From: Rostrohypoxylon terebratum
Lineage: Eukaryota; Ascomycota; Sordariomycetes; Xylariales; Hypoxylaceae
Length of the DNA: 64,000 nucleotides
NCBI GenBank assembly: GCA_022497145.1
Contig: MU385971.1
Coordinates: 20,494-84,493 of the forward strand
Direction: 5' to 3'
Positions within the stretch are counted from its first letter, which is position 1. Each line of letters opens with the position of its first letter. The notes beneath the pieces were generated by a model, which saw only the letters and a program-made list of their open reading frames with translations, was not told where the DNA came from and did not search any database. Below are positions 49,227 through 62,481 of the stretch, one piece after another. The position numbers and the translations under genes are program-made.

Positions 49227-49515
49227 TACATTGCGTTGTGCTTCTAGCTGGGTCACTCTAGCGATTCTGGGCACCTACTTATTTTGATGTAAGAATGCTA
49301 AATAAATCCTTAAGAGTAGACTTGTTGTTGTATTTCTTAGGAATCTAAAATCTAAGCTAATTTGTGTGGTGTTTACCTACATATACAATAAATAAGTCTA
49401 CACTTAAGTTTACTAATTAACGTGTTTATTACTTAAGTTATGTGGAATTATAACCACTTTTTTCGTTTTAAATAATTATTTTTAATTATTATAATTTATA
49501 TTATTTTTTTAATCG

Positions 49516-49858
49516 TGTTACGAACCCGTCTACTACTTCTGTCTAACTGACTTCGTAGAGCGGATACGTACCCTGGGGTACTTGGTTTTAAGGTAACAAT
49601 ACTGTAGGGTTGACGATTCTGTTCGTAAAAGAGATTTCCTGGGACTCTATATTCAAGTGCAGTCTGAATACTTAGATTGAAAGCTAGAGAACTAAAAACT
49701 AAATACAGTAGGAAATTTTCTTTCTTAATATACTATTTCTTCTTAGGTGAATCGCAACCAACTAGATGAGTTGCAACCAACTGGATGCCAAGCATCCGAT
49801 CCGGTCACGTGACCCTCCGGGTTATCCTTTTCCCGGGGTCGTATTTTGGGTTGTGACA
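49516..49858. mobile_element. Solo LTR, 343 bp, with 5-base target duplication AATCG
   Basis: Begins TGTTACGAACCC and ends TGGGTTGTGACA, which are near-perfect inverse complements with canonical TG...CA termini. AATCG is present at 49511-49515 and again at 49859-49863. Inside are a 12-base palindrome GGTCACGTGACC (49803-49814) and a direct repeat GCAACCAACTxGATG. There is no coding sequence. Unlike its right flank it is not AT-rich. It marks the border of the AT-rich block. Confidence 0.85.
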
Positions 49859-50662
49859 AATCGTTTATAATTTTATTTTAATATAACTTTATTTATATAT
49901 TATAAGTTTTTTTTTAAATAAATATATTTATATTTAATTTTTTAATGTAAAAGTAATTAAATTAAAATTAAATAATATTTTATAAATTATATATTATTTT
50001 AAAATTAAAGTTTAAAAAATAAAAAAAAGTTATTTTTATTTTTTATTTTAGTTATTTTATTTTAATTTATTTATATAATTTATCACGTCTTTTTTTTATA
50101 TTTTTATATTTTTATATTTTATTAATTATATAATATTTTTATTATATACTTTTAAAACTTTTTACGGTTTTATATTTAACGTTTTAATACCGTTATAATA
50201 TAATTTTATTAAAAAAAACTTTATAATATTTCGTTAGTTTTTTTATATGATTATTTTTTTTCGTTAATTTATATAAATACTTTATATATTTTATTAATTA
50301 TTAATTTCATAAAAATTACATTTTAAATATAAAAAAAACTATTATAATTATTTAATTTAATAATTTAAATAAATTTTTAATTATAAAATTAATTTTATAT
50401 TTTTATAATATTATTTTTTTAATATTATTTATTTATTTATTTATTTATTTTTCGTTTTTTAAATGTAAAAATATAATTAATTTAATTAACGGTATAATTT
50501 AAGTTTTAATTTATTTTATAATATATTTAATTATAATAAAAAATTACTATTTTATCGATTAATTTATAATTTATAATTTATTATATTATAAATTATAACC
50601 GGTGTTAAAAATACGTGCAATTATATATTATTTTTATATAAAAAACTAGGCTACGAGGTTAT

Positions 50663-50782
50663 TGACACGAACCAGTTTAGGGACAACTAGTTAGGCCATG
50701 AAACAAAAGTTTCCCAATGACCAGTTGGTCATTGTTCCCTAATTCCATATTATATGTGTTACCCCGCACTTGGTACGTAACA
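50663..50782. mobile_element. Short LTR-like insertion (120 bp) with target duplication GTTAT
   Basis: Starts TGACACGAACC, ends GGTACGTAACA and is flanked by GTTAT at 50658-50662 and 50783-50787. It is much richer in G and C than its surroundings. It contains a perfect hairpin CAATGACCA-GT-TGGTCATTG and a wider imperfect one (TTAGGGACAA with TTGTTCCCTAA). It may be a small non-autonomous LTR or a deleted LTR. Confidence 0.55.
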
Positions 50783-53700
50783 GTTATTTTAAACTTTATA
50801 TAATATATAATTTTAAATAAAACCGTTTAATTATATAATTACATAATTAAACGGCTTTATTAAGCTATACACTTATATACTTTTTTAAGCTTATTAAACT
50901 TTAATTTTAAGTTTAAATTATTTTAAACTTAATAACTTTAAAAATTTTTAATGTTTTAATAAATTTATAACTTTAATAAGTTTATTTATCGTATTTTGTT
51001 TAATAAAAACGTATTTCACTTGTATATTACCGTTTTTAACCTTTTAACGTATATAATAATAATTTTTTTATATATGTTATTTTAATTAATTAACGGCGGT
51101 ATTTTTACATTATTTTTTAACCGTAACGTTATTTAACAACAACGTGATTAAACCTTTAAATATTATATTTATATTATATTAATAATAATCGTAATTAATA
51201 TAATATATTTAACTTTATTAAAATTTCGTATTATTATATTTTATAATTTTAATAATTATAAAACTAGTATATCTATTATAAATTTTCTTATAATTAAATT
51301 TTTAATATAATTAACATTTATTATTTTATATAACTTTAATTTATTATATATTATATATAAATAATTTAAATATAAACTTTAATAATAAATAAATTATTTT
51401 ATTTTAATTTATAAATATTATATTACTTATTTAATTTTAATTAAATAATTATCACTTAAATTATTTATAAGTTTAATTTAAATTAAAAAGGTAAAATTTA
51501 TATCGGATTAAGTTAAATATAAAAAAAATTAACTTTTTTTATAAAAAACCTGTATTTATATATTTTACGTTTATTAACTCGATTTTTTTTTATTTTATAA
51601 GTATACGGTTTTTTATGTTTTATAATTTAATAATATAATCACGTTTTTATTTTTATTAAACTTTTTATTTTTAAACGTTTTTATAATATATTATTTTTAA
51701 TTAAGCTTTACATTATTAATTAATAACAATTGTAGTATTAAATACGTTTCATAAAGTTTTATCTATTAAGTATATATTAAGGTTATTATAACCGATATAA
51801 TTTAATATTAAAATTAATTATAATTAAATATTTAATTAAATTAATAGCTTTTATATTTTTTAATATTTCAATAAAATAATCTTTTTACGTATAAGTTAAT
51901 TTTATTACTTAAGATTATTAATTATTAATTTTTAAGTTATTTTTTATTTATATTTTTAATTATTTAAACTATTAAATAACTTTAATAATAATTATTATTA
52001 ATAATAATTTTTACTTTAATTATTATTTTGTAATAAATCGTTTAAATTTTACTTAACTTATTAATAATAATTAGTTTTCGGTAATTATCTTTTAAGTTAA
52101 ATTTACCTTAATAACTTTTTATATTATAACTATTATTAAAGATAAATATAAATTAAAATAAATTTTTTTACTTTTAATTATTTTTATATAATTCTTTTAT
52201 AATAATTACATTAAAAACAAATAAATTATCGTTAAAGTTATTAATATTTAATATTATATATTTTTTATCATTAAATATATTTATTATCAATATATTTATT
52301 AATGCTTTTCATCGGTTAAATATAAGTTTATTTTAATTTATATTATTATATTTTTTTATAATGTAAATAATTATTAATTTAATTAAGTTATCGTATATTC
52401 TTATAAAATCTTTTTTTAATATTTAATAATAATTTAAATATAATCGGTTATAATTTTTTAAAGGTATTTGAAAAAAGTACTTATACTAATATATTTATAT
52501 TAATTAATAATTCTCACTTTATTTCATTAACGAAAACTTTTAATAATGGATTTATAATTTCCGTTTCGAATAAACTTTATTTTACCGGCATTATAATAAT
52601 AAATATAAATATTAATTACCTTTACACTTTTAATAAAATTCGATTATATTAAATAAAAAACTAAATTTATAAGATAATCTTAAATAATAATCATAATAAT
52701 ATTAGTAAATTTAATATGTTTTTTTTCGAGCATTTTTTATTATTAATTAACATTATTTAATAATTTAAAATTAAATTTATCTTTTAAAGCTTATTTTTAG
52801 TTTAAATTTTAATTTAATTTTTTACCGTGCTATTATTATTTTTATATATTATTATTATATTATTATTATTAATTTTATAATATTAATAAACTTTTTATAA
52901 ATATTTTTTTATTTATTACTTTTTTTACTATTAAAATTAATATTAATGTTACTAATTAACTTACTTTTAAAATTATTTTTAACCGTAAATAAATAATAAA
53001 TAAACTTTTTTTTAAATTATTATTAAGTTATAAATAAATATTATAATTATCTTTAAAATATAAGTTTCCTCGTTAATACTAGTTAAAAATAAATATTTCG
53101 TAGTAAAATTAACAATGGCTTTATTTTATCACAATTAGTTTTTACTTAATAAAATATTATATAATTTATTTATACCGATTATATATATTTTAATAATAAA
53201 TAAATTCTTTTTTACGATTAATAAAAATATCATATAATAATAAATAAAAGTTATTAAGTTATTAGTTATTTTTAACTTATATTTCTGGTTTAATTTCAAT
53301 AATTTTAAATTTAACTTTTTAATATATAAAAAGTTAATTAATTCTAATAATAATTTATAATTTATTATATATTATTTAATTTTATTTTTTAAGATTTTTT
53401 AATATAATTTATATAAGATTATTTATTATTTAACTTCGTTTCATTAATATAATAATTATTAATTATTATTAATTATAACGTTATAAAGTCTATAAAGTTT
53501 ATATTATTTTTATTTATTAAGCTTTATAATTAATAATTTATTTGTTATTAATTAAAAAAACTTAAACCTTTAATTAATTATATTTATATCGTTAAATTAT
53601 AGTTTAAAAATTACCTTTAAATAATATAGAAAAAATAAGCTTTAACGAAAAAAAACAATTATATCGATTTAATTTTTTTATTATCTTTTATATATTTAAA

Positions 53701-53788
53701 TAAAAATTATATTTTACCTTTTTTTAATTTGTATAAGTTTATATAATACTTGTTTTTTCTACATTAATCTATTTTTACTTTTTTTCAA

Positions 53789-53880
53789 GATCTAATTTAA
53801 AAGAATTATTATTTTAATAATAGTATATACTAATAATATAATTTAAACTGAAAGCGCGCTTTTTAATTAATTAAAATCAT
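53789..53880 (+). repeat. Left arm of a ~90 bp inverted repeat flanking the gypsy element
   Basis: Contains AAAGCGCGCTTTTTAATTAA. Its reverse complement matches the arm at about 62815-62908 with mostly transition differences. Confidence 0.6.
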
Positions 53881-54014
53881 ATCGATAAAATTACTTTTAT
53901 TAAATTAACATTTGATATTTTTTATTATTTTTAACTTAAATAACTTTTAATATATATCGTAAAAATTTATAACTTAACTTATATTATAAATTTTAATTTT
54001 AAAATTAATATATT

Positions 54015-54325
54015 TGTTATAATACGTTTTATAACGTTTTATATGTATGTTAAAAACGGCGTATAATTATATATAATATAAAGCTTAAAAAATAATGGTA
54101 ATATTTCAAAGGTGGTATATATATATTATATTTAATCGGGGTTAATTTAAAGTTAATTAATTCTATAAGGTTTTAATTAGTTTTATAAACTTATCTCCTC
54201 GTTTATATTATAATTATAAACTTTTATTTTTTTTGGTTTTTTTAACTTTAATATAATAAATATTATTACTTAATTAATAAACCGTTATATTTATTTTAAA
54301 TGTTTAATTAATCTTTAATAATATT
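54015..54325 (+). repeat. 5' LTR of the degraded gypsy element
   Basis: Pairs with 62190-62481. Shared landmarks are TTTAATCGGGGTTAATTTAA here against TTTAATCGAGGTTAATTTAA in the other copy, and a common AATTAATAAACCGTTAT. Most differences are G/A or C/T. It starts with TG; the end is blurred by mutation. Confidence 0.82.
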
Positions 54326-55984
54326 AAAGTTTTTATTAATTTATTTAAAAAATATTAACTATTTAATTAAATAAAAAAATAAAAGCCTTTAATTTTAATA
54401 AGTAGACCTTTATATTTAATATTAAAAGAAATTAATAGGAAATTACATATTATATATACTATTAAACGTAAATAAAAATATTTTACTTTAATTTTAAAGT
54501 TAACTTACTTAAAAACCTTTTTATTAATTAAAAAAAGCTTTATTAATTAAGTTATAATTTTAACTTAATTTAAGTATGCTTTAAGTAATGATTAAAATTT
54601 TTTAGAGCTTATTAATAAAAATTAAATTATCATTTAACTTTAAAAAGTTTTATGGGTAAAGTATTTTTACTTTAACACCGTAAAGTTTAAAATCAATTTA
54701 CTATTAAAATTATAATAAAACTAGATTAATTCATAACTTTTTTTTACTTAAATACTTAAATTAATAAATAATAAGTTTTTTATTATGGTTTTTTTTAATT
54801 ATTAATAAATATACCTTATAAAAAGATTATAAAATACGTATAAACGAGATAACTTTTATTATATCGTTTTTTTACTTAATTAAATATATTAAAAAACTTA
54901 AAAAAAACCGTTTTTATATAATTAATTATATAAGATTAAAAAAAATAAAAAAAACTTATTAAATTAAGTTTAACCTTTATTTTTTTTAAGTATTATTAAT
55001 ATATTTTCTACGGTTTGATTATTAAATAAATTATTAAAAACTTAATTAAATTTAATTTTTATTTAAATACTCAATTATTTTACTTATAAAAATAAACGTA
55101 AGTATTATTTTAAATAATATATGAAATAAATGTAAAAAGAAATATATTATAAATTAATCCGTTATAATATAAAGTTAAAATAAAGAAAATTAAAAGTTTT
55201 AATAAAAAATAAAAATGTAAAAATAACAAGTAAATAATGTTTTTTCAAGGTTATTAAGTTTAACGCGAAAATAAAATAATTTACATTATAAAAAAAAGTA
55301 TTAAATATATAGAAATTATAAAACATCTTTTTATAAAAATAATAAACTTTAAAAATTACGCGATATATTACATAAAGAAAATAATAAAATCATCCGGTAA
55401 TAATAAATGTTTTATACGAAAAGTTTAAAATTAAAAACGGCGGTTATATTTTTAAAATACACTTATAAAGATTAAAAAACGAAATGTTTAAAATTTAAAT
55501 AAAAATAACGCGAGATAACTTAAAATGTTAAAATTAATAAGTTAAACGTTGACGATTAATAATAACTTAACTTAATTTTAATATGTTTAAAAATAAAATA
55601 CGTTAAAAAATATAAAAAAAAAAACGATAAAATCGAAAAGTTTTAAAACGTTATTATTTGTTTTATAAATAAAAACCTATAAAATTATATTATAAATTTA
55701 ACTACGTTTAAAATAATAAACCGTTATAACATTAAATAAATTTTTTTTTTCGATATTTATAAATAATAAACTTTTTTTAAAGAAAAAAAAGTTTAATTTA
55801 AATATTAAGTTATATTATTAAAAAATAAACTATAAATCAAGATTAATTATTTTTATAATAAATTAAATAAAATTAATTATATTTTAAGTTAAACCAATAA
55901 AATAATTACGAAAAATTTATTTTCTTTCGTTTTAAACGAAAGTAAAGTTTTAAATAAATTATATACGGTGAAAAATACCATTTA

Positions 55985-56737
55985 CGGTGCACTATTAATA
56001 CAACTCCGATAAAATAAAATTCAACGTACCCGTGGGCCACACTAGCAAATACAATATGATTTTAAATACATATAACTCTATAAATACATAAGTTATAAAA
56101 GTGCAACGATGATATATCAATCCACCTTAAAAAGCTCTATTAATGTATATTAATATAGTATTTTAAGCTTTTTATCTCGAATTTAAAGAATAAGTTAAAT
56201 ATATAGGGAATTTAATAGGGTAGTTTTTTACTTTTTACTTTATACCTTACTTTGTTAAATATTATTTTAGCTTTATACTTAAATAACTTAATTAATACTT
56301 ATTTGATTTATATATAACTTATATTATTAAATTTAACTTAATAAAGCGTTTTAAATGTTATATTTTAAATTCTTTAATAATTTTATTTAATTAAAAAATA
56401 ATAAGTTAAATACGAAAAGTGTTTTAATAAAATATAAAGGTTAAAAAAGTTATATGTAATTATAACTTAATAAGCTTTAAGCTTAAATAACTATAACATA
56501 TAACGTAAGAAAAAATTAAGATTTTTACAACGTAATTAATATTACTAATAAAAATCGTAAAAATGAAAGATCTTTAACATTATAAATATAACCTCAAAAT
56601 TATATAATTATATATTTTTAAAGTTTTATAATTAAAAATAACGGAATAATTTAATATTAAAGTTAAAAGGTTCGCGAAAGTATAACTCGTAAGCACGTTA
56701 AAATTTGTTTTATCGGAGTTGTACTAATAATACATCG
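55985..56737. mobile_element. 753 bp element with ~58 bp terminal inverted repeats and TA flanks, nested in gypsy
   Basis: The left end CGGTGCACTATTAATACAAC and the right end GTACTAATAATACATCG match as inverse complements over about 58 bases, with a perfect 16-base core (ACAACTCCGATAAAA and one flanking base). About 14 of 15 mismatches are transitions. TA is present on both outer sides. Such ends suggest a Tc1/mariner (pogo/Fot1)-type non-autonomous element or MITE. I see no transposase frame in it. Confidence 0.75.
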
Positions 56738-57345
56738 TATACTATTAAATATTTATATAAATAATATAAAAACTTAAATGCCTATAAAAAATACGAAATA
56801 AATTTTACGCTTTATATATAAAGCTTTTAAATTTATTTATTACTTTTAAAATTAATTTTATAAAGCTTATTAAATAAGTTAAATTAATACTTAACAATTA
56901 TAAACGTAAATTATTTAATAAATTATTAGCTTAATTTAATAAGAAAATTAGTAATAAATATTATAATAATAAAATAAACTTTATTATATTTTATTAATAT
57001 ATATAACGATATAATTATATTTAAAATAAAAATTTATTTCGCGTTATTATTAAAAAATAAATAACTATTATAATATTTTAATCGTAGAAATAACATTTAA
57101 TAAAAAATACTATATAAAACTTCAATATTTTTTTAAATAAAATAATTTAATTTAAATAAATAATATTTCATTTATTACGAGAAAAAATATATTAATTAAA
57201 CATACCTTTTAAAAGAAAATTTAAATAAGTTGTTAAATAACTACTTAAATGCTATTACTACTTAAGTTTTAACCGATAGTAAAGGCTTAAAGTTAAACGT
57301 AAAAAAACAAAAAGAAATACTAGGAACAAAAATATTTTAAAAAGA

Positions 57346-57549
57346 TTGAATTTTTATTTTAAAAGAGATATTATAACGTATATAATAATTCTAACAAATT
57401 TATTAAACGGGATTTTTAATAAAAGGTTTTTATTATTACGTTATAAAGTAATAAAAAATAAATCGATTATAATAATAAATACTTTAATTAATATAAAAGT
57501 AAATATATATTTTTTAATAAATATTTTTTACGTTATTAAAATAATATAA
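57346..57549 (+). pseudogene. Degenerate gypsy protease segment
   Basis: The open frame contains LINIKVNIYFLINIF, which has the spacing of a retroviral-type aspartic protease active site with Asp, Thr, Gly and Ala codons changed in the way C-to-T/G-to-A mutation would change them. It lies upstream of the reverse transcriptase, as expected for Ty3/gypsy. Confidence 0.55.
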
Positions 57550-58828
57550 TATTTAAACACGAAAAGAATCTTTAAATTTAAACCGGCCGTTATATTTAAA
57601 TTTAACGGGAAATAAATATAACTCTTTAATATAATAATTTATATGTATTTTTAAATTTAAAATAAAAAAATAGAAAAAGTAATATTATTAATAGTTAAGA
57701 TAAAATATAATTTAATTATTAGTAAAGCTTTTTTAAACTGTATAATATATTAATAAATTATAAAGGAAAAAAGTTAATTTTTTTACTTAATTAAAACTTA
57801 TAAAAATAAACAATAAAAATCTTTATAAATAAAGCGGGAAACTTATTAAAATATTTAAATTATTAAAGAAACGTTAATTAATAAGTAACGTTTATGAAAA
57901 AAACGAATAAAAAAAGTTAATTAAAACGTTAATTGACATATAAAACCATTAAATTAAATATAAAAAAAGGTTTAACTTTTATTTAAAAAAACGCTGGCCT
58001 ATTAAGAAAAAAAGCCTTACGCCGTTAAACTACTTTAACTCACTTAAAACCCTTAATATATTAATAATAAATAATGTAAAAAATAAATTATAAGTTAAAA
58101 TAAAAAAGTTTAAAAAAGTACTTAAATAAAAATAAAAGGTATATTAATAGTCGTATACGAACCTATTAAATAAAAAAGGTAAATTAATAACTTTAATGTT
58201 AATATTTTAACTATTATATGAAAATATTAATTGTAATATTAACTTTAATATAAAACTACGGAAAATAGATATAATATTAAACAAATATAAACAAAAAAAA
58301 CCTTTATAAATAAAAGTTAAAACATAAATTAAAATTAATATTTTTAACGAAAAAATAATTAAGATATATAAGGCTTGTACGTTTTAAAAAAATACTGTTA
58401 GTTAATATAAACATTAACCGTTAAATATTATATTTTTAAATATTATAAAGTTCTATCGAATAATATAAAAGAATAATAAACTAAAATATAAATAAATAAA
58501 CTTATAGACTTTAAATAAACTTATGATAAAAGAAATACGAAAAATTAATTATTAAATAACAATAATAAATTAAACAAATTAATATTAAAGGTAATTTTAA
58601 AAAAATATTATAATCACTTAAATATATTTAATAAAATAACATCGAATAAGTTATTACTGTATTATTTTAAGATAAATTATTATATTAAATTAACAACGAA
58701 CTTAAATAATTTAAAATATAATCTTTTATATAAAATATTCTTAAAAGAAATAAAGGCCTATTATAAATATATTATAAAAAACTTATAAAAAATTTATTAA
58801 ACCATTATTTACATTATAAACAACGCTT

Positions 58829-59305
58829 GTATTATTCGTAAAAAAAACTAACGGCAAGTTATAATTCTATATGAATTATAGAAAATTAAATGCTCTTATA
58901 AAGAAAAATTATTACTTTTTTTTTATTAAAAAAATATTAACGTAAGTTATAAAAAGGAAAGTTTTCTCGAAAACTAACATCTGGTAAACGTTTTATAAGA
59001 TATAAATAATAAAAAGAAATAAAAACTTTATTATATTTAAAATAAAATATAAAACCTATTAATATAAAGTTGTTTTTTTAACTTTATAGATTAGCCTTTT
59101 ACTTTTTAACAATATATAAACAATATATTTTACGGTTATTTAAATAAGTTTTATATTATTTATATAAATAATATATTTATCTTTTTAAAAACAAAAAAAA
59201 GATAAAATACACATTTATAAAGTATTAAATAAGTTATAATAAATTAAGTTATAAACTAATATAATCAAGTGTAAATCTTACGTTATAAAAATAAAGTTTT
59301 TAAGT
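58829..59305 (+). pseudogene. Degenerate Ty3/gypsy reverse transcriptase
   Basis: One frame shows FVKKTNGKL, then YRKLNALIKKN, KVFSKTNIW, KYKTY, and LSF and NKL downstream, in the order and spacing of a gypsy reverse transcriptase (fingers, palm motif, Pro-Phe-Gly-Leu region, YxDD region). The catalytic Asp residues are lost to Asn or Ile and about a dozen stop codons interrupt it. No frameshift is apparent across the block. Confidence 0.85.
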
Positions 59306-59713
59306 TTTTATATAAATATAAATAAAGTAAACGTAAACTTTAATAAAGTTAAAATAATCCGATAATAACTTATACTTATAAAAAATGAAAAAACGGTAAT
59401 TTAAGTAATATAATTTTTCTTAAAGTTTTATAATTTTTATTATAAAGTTATTAAATAGTATAAGTAAATAATTAAGTTATTTATAACTTTTATAAAATAA
59501 AGTTTTAACTTAATATAAATTATTAAATATTAATTAACTTTCGAATAATTACAAGACCGTATAATAAACGCGTTAATCTTTACTTATTTTTCGTACCAAT
59601 TAAAAACTAAAATAAAAACTAATATTTTTAATAATATAATTATTGGATTTTTATTATAACGGAAAATACTTAAAGACCTTTAATATTTCATAATGTTATA
59701 TATAAAAACTTTA

Positions 59714-60125
59714 TGTCACAAACCTCCAACCTTGAAAAGATCCTTGTGGGGACAGCATGAGCCAATAACGGGTACTTGTCGGAAAGACTCTGGAAGATCT
59801 GTTGGATCTGCTTAAGTAACCAAGCCAGATCAAAAATCAACCAAATCATCCAGATCACCAAGAAATCATCCAAATCATCCAGATCACGATGACCTCAGGA
59901 GGGAAGGAGAGTTTATATAAGACATCGATTCCATGTATCTAGTCACTCACTTTAGTTCTTTAGTTATCAATCTAAGTCTATTCACTACGAGTAGGGAGAG
60001 GACTCCAAGCCTCTCTGACGAACACACTTGATTGATTACACTTGACCTCTACGATTACTGTTACCTTAAAATCAAGACCCCCTTATGAAGCTATACTTAC
60101 TAAGCCTAAGTATAGGTTCGTCACG
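59714..60125. mobile_element. Solo LTR, 412 bp, with 5-base target duplication CTTTA, nested in gypsy
   Basis: Starts TGTCACAAACCT and ends AGGTTCGTCACG, imperfect inverse complements. CTTTA stands at 59709-59713 and 60126-60130. The composition is normal, unlike the flanks. A TATA box (GTTTATATAAG, about 59911) is followed by ATGTATCTAGTCACTC. It also holds a direct repeat CCAAATCATCCAGATCAC (59841-59858 and 59870-59887). The last base is G where A is expected, so it has one or more point changes. Confidence 0.82.
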
Positions 60126-62189
60126 CTTTATAAAAAACGAAATTAAATTATAAAATTTATAATAAAAAAATGTTAATAATTATTAAAATATTATTATATT
60201 AAAAAACAAAATTAATAGGTTTTTAATATATTTAACCATTTTAATTATAATAAATTATAAAACCTTAAAATATTTTATAATAAAAAAGGTTTTAAATTTA
60301 AAGTAAATAAATTAAACAGATTTAATTACCTAGTATGATTTTATAATTATATACCGCTTAAAAATAACAAACGTAATTTTTAATATATTTCTAAAATTAT
60401 AATAAAAAATATAAACTTAAAAGTAAAAAAAAACCAAATAATATATAATAATATTATTTAAACTTATAGCCTTAAATAATAACTTAAGTAAAACTTAGAG
60501 TTTAAACGTTATTAAGTTATTCGTTTTAAATGAATATAATATATTACAGTTTTTAAAAGTAACTTTAATAAATTAACTTTTAAAAATAAATTATAAATCG
60601 TTAAAATTATAAAATTATTATAAAAAAGCGTTATTTAGAAAAGAAAATAAATAAAACATATTAAATAATTTAATTATTTAAAAAAAAACGTTTAATTATT
60701 TTTAATTAAAATAGCCTTTACACGTACATCATTAAATATATATATATATACGTTTAAAAATAACTTACTTAAGGAAAAATAAAATAAAATAACTAGTAGT
60801 TAATCGATATTAATAATTAAAATTACATAAGTAAATAAATAAATACGTAGTTAATTATTTTACATTAATTAACTAAAGGTTTATAAGATAAAACTTTAAA
60901 GTTATTATCGTTTTTATTAATTTTAAATACGAAATAAAAACACGTAGTAATAGATTTTAAATCCTTTAATAAAATAAAAAATAAATGAAATAATTTATTA
61001 GTTATTATAAATTAATTATTAAACTTTTTTTAGTACGTTTTTTACATAAAAAATAGTATAGTTATAAATATAACATATATATATTATAATAAACTATATT
61101 ATTAAGCCGGTTAATTTAAGTTAATATTTAACGATTAAAATAAGTAGTTTATTTTTAAATTCTCGGATAAAATATCGAAGATTTAAAGTACGAAATAGAA
61201 ATCCATAATAACGGGATATAAACAATGAGTAAAATAAATTAAAGTTATAAATAAATATATAAACTAAGACCTTTAGCCTTTTATAAACCATTATTAAAAT
61301 AATTAAGATTATATTATTTTAACGTTAAATGCTATGTAATATTCCTTTTTTTACGAATTATTTAACGGTTTTTCTTTACGCAAGGTATTAATTAATGAGT
61401 GAAAAAATAATTCACTTTTTTAATTGTTAATAAAAGATATTTTAACAAAAAGTACAAAACTTAATAAAACAAATAAAAAACTTTAAAATATAAATAAAAA
61501 AAAGTAATTAAATAATTATAAAAAAATAAGCCAATTAAATAAATTAACATGAAGATAAATTAAATTTTAAAGTAAATAATAAAGTATTTATTATAATTAA
61601 AACTAACACCGAGATAAATAAATTAAATAATAAATTAAATTTCTTTATAATATTATTATTGTATAAAATTATTATAAAACACTTAACGTATTTAAACATT
61701 TATAAATTAAAACTTTCTTATAAATAAACTAATTAATAATAGTTTAACGTAAATTACTTACGAAAAAATCCTAATAATTCATTACTAAGTTAAAAATTAT
61801 AAAACCCTTTTAAAAAAAATAATAAACCTTAAATTAAAAAAATTAAAATAAAAAATAAAAAAAATACTAATATTATAAATATATTACAATAAATTAAAAC
61901 ATCAAGTTAAATAATCGAATTAAAACCTTAACTTTATTTAATATTTAACGTTAAAGTTTAAAAATATATCTTAATAAATTAATTAATGTTACTAGTAAAA
62001 TAAAAAAAATACTTAATTTTTTAAATCGTTTTATAAAATGAATTAAAACAATAAAAAAATTACTAAAAAATACTTAAATAATAATAAATTATTAAACGTT
62101 ATAAATATTAATTAAAAATCTGGTAATAAATAAAATCTATTAAAATAAATATAAAAACTTAAAATAAGTTTTTTTAAAAAATTAAAGAT

Positions 62190-62481
62190 TATCATAGTAT
62201 ATTTTATAATGCTTTATATATACGTTAAAAATAATATATAATCACATATAATATAAGGTTTAAAAGGTAATGATAATATTTCAAAAGCGATATATATATA
62301 TATTATATTTAATCGAGGTTAATTTAAAGTTAATTAGTTTTATAAGGTTATTTCCTCGCTTATATTATAATTGTAAATCCTTTACTCTTTTATTTTTTTA
62401 AGCTTAATATAATAAACATTATTACTTAATTAATAAACCGTTATGCCCACCTTAAGTGTTTAATTAATCCTTAATAATATT
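62190..62481 (+). repeat. 3' LTR of the degraded gypsy element
   Basis: Partner of the 54015-54325 repeat, with a small deletion relative to it in the middle (after TATAAGGTT). Differences are otherwise mainly transitions. Confidence 0.82.

Larger units (their letters stand above)
44859..49515. other. Gene-poor transition zone before the AT-rich block
   Basis: No complete conserved gene. It contains the LLGx repeat frame (46124-46393), a candidate transposon promoter near 46.7 kb and a broken coding remnant (48476-49226). Base composition falls steadily after about 49250. Confidence 0.6.
49864..54014. other. Very AT-rich, probably RIP-degraded repeat DNA
   Basis: More than 4 kb of A/T runs with TpA-rich texture and stop codons in all frames. 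No coding unit could be read with confidence. A minus-strand retroelement is possible from scattered frame traces near 53.1 kb, but this is weak. An ATTT microsatellite lies near 50425-50450. Confidence 0.75.
54015..62481 (+). mobile_element. RIP-degraded Ty3/gypsy LTR retrotransposon with nested insertions
   Basis: Two direct repeats of about 300 bp lie 8.2 kb apart and bound an internal region that encodes, on the + strand, traces of an aspartic protease followed by a clear reverse transcriptase, the Ty3/gypsy order. The reverse transcriptase can be read in one frame for about 150 codons without indels, but with many TAA/TAG stops in places expected for Gln, Arg or Trp and with hydrophobic substitutions expected from C-to-T and G-to-A change. 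A 753 bp inverted-repeat element and a 412 bp solo LTR are inserted in it; without them it is about 7.3 kb. It cannot encode functional protein. Confidence 0.88.
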
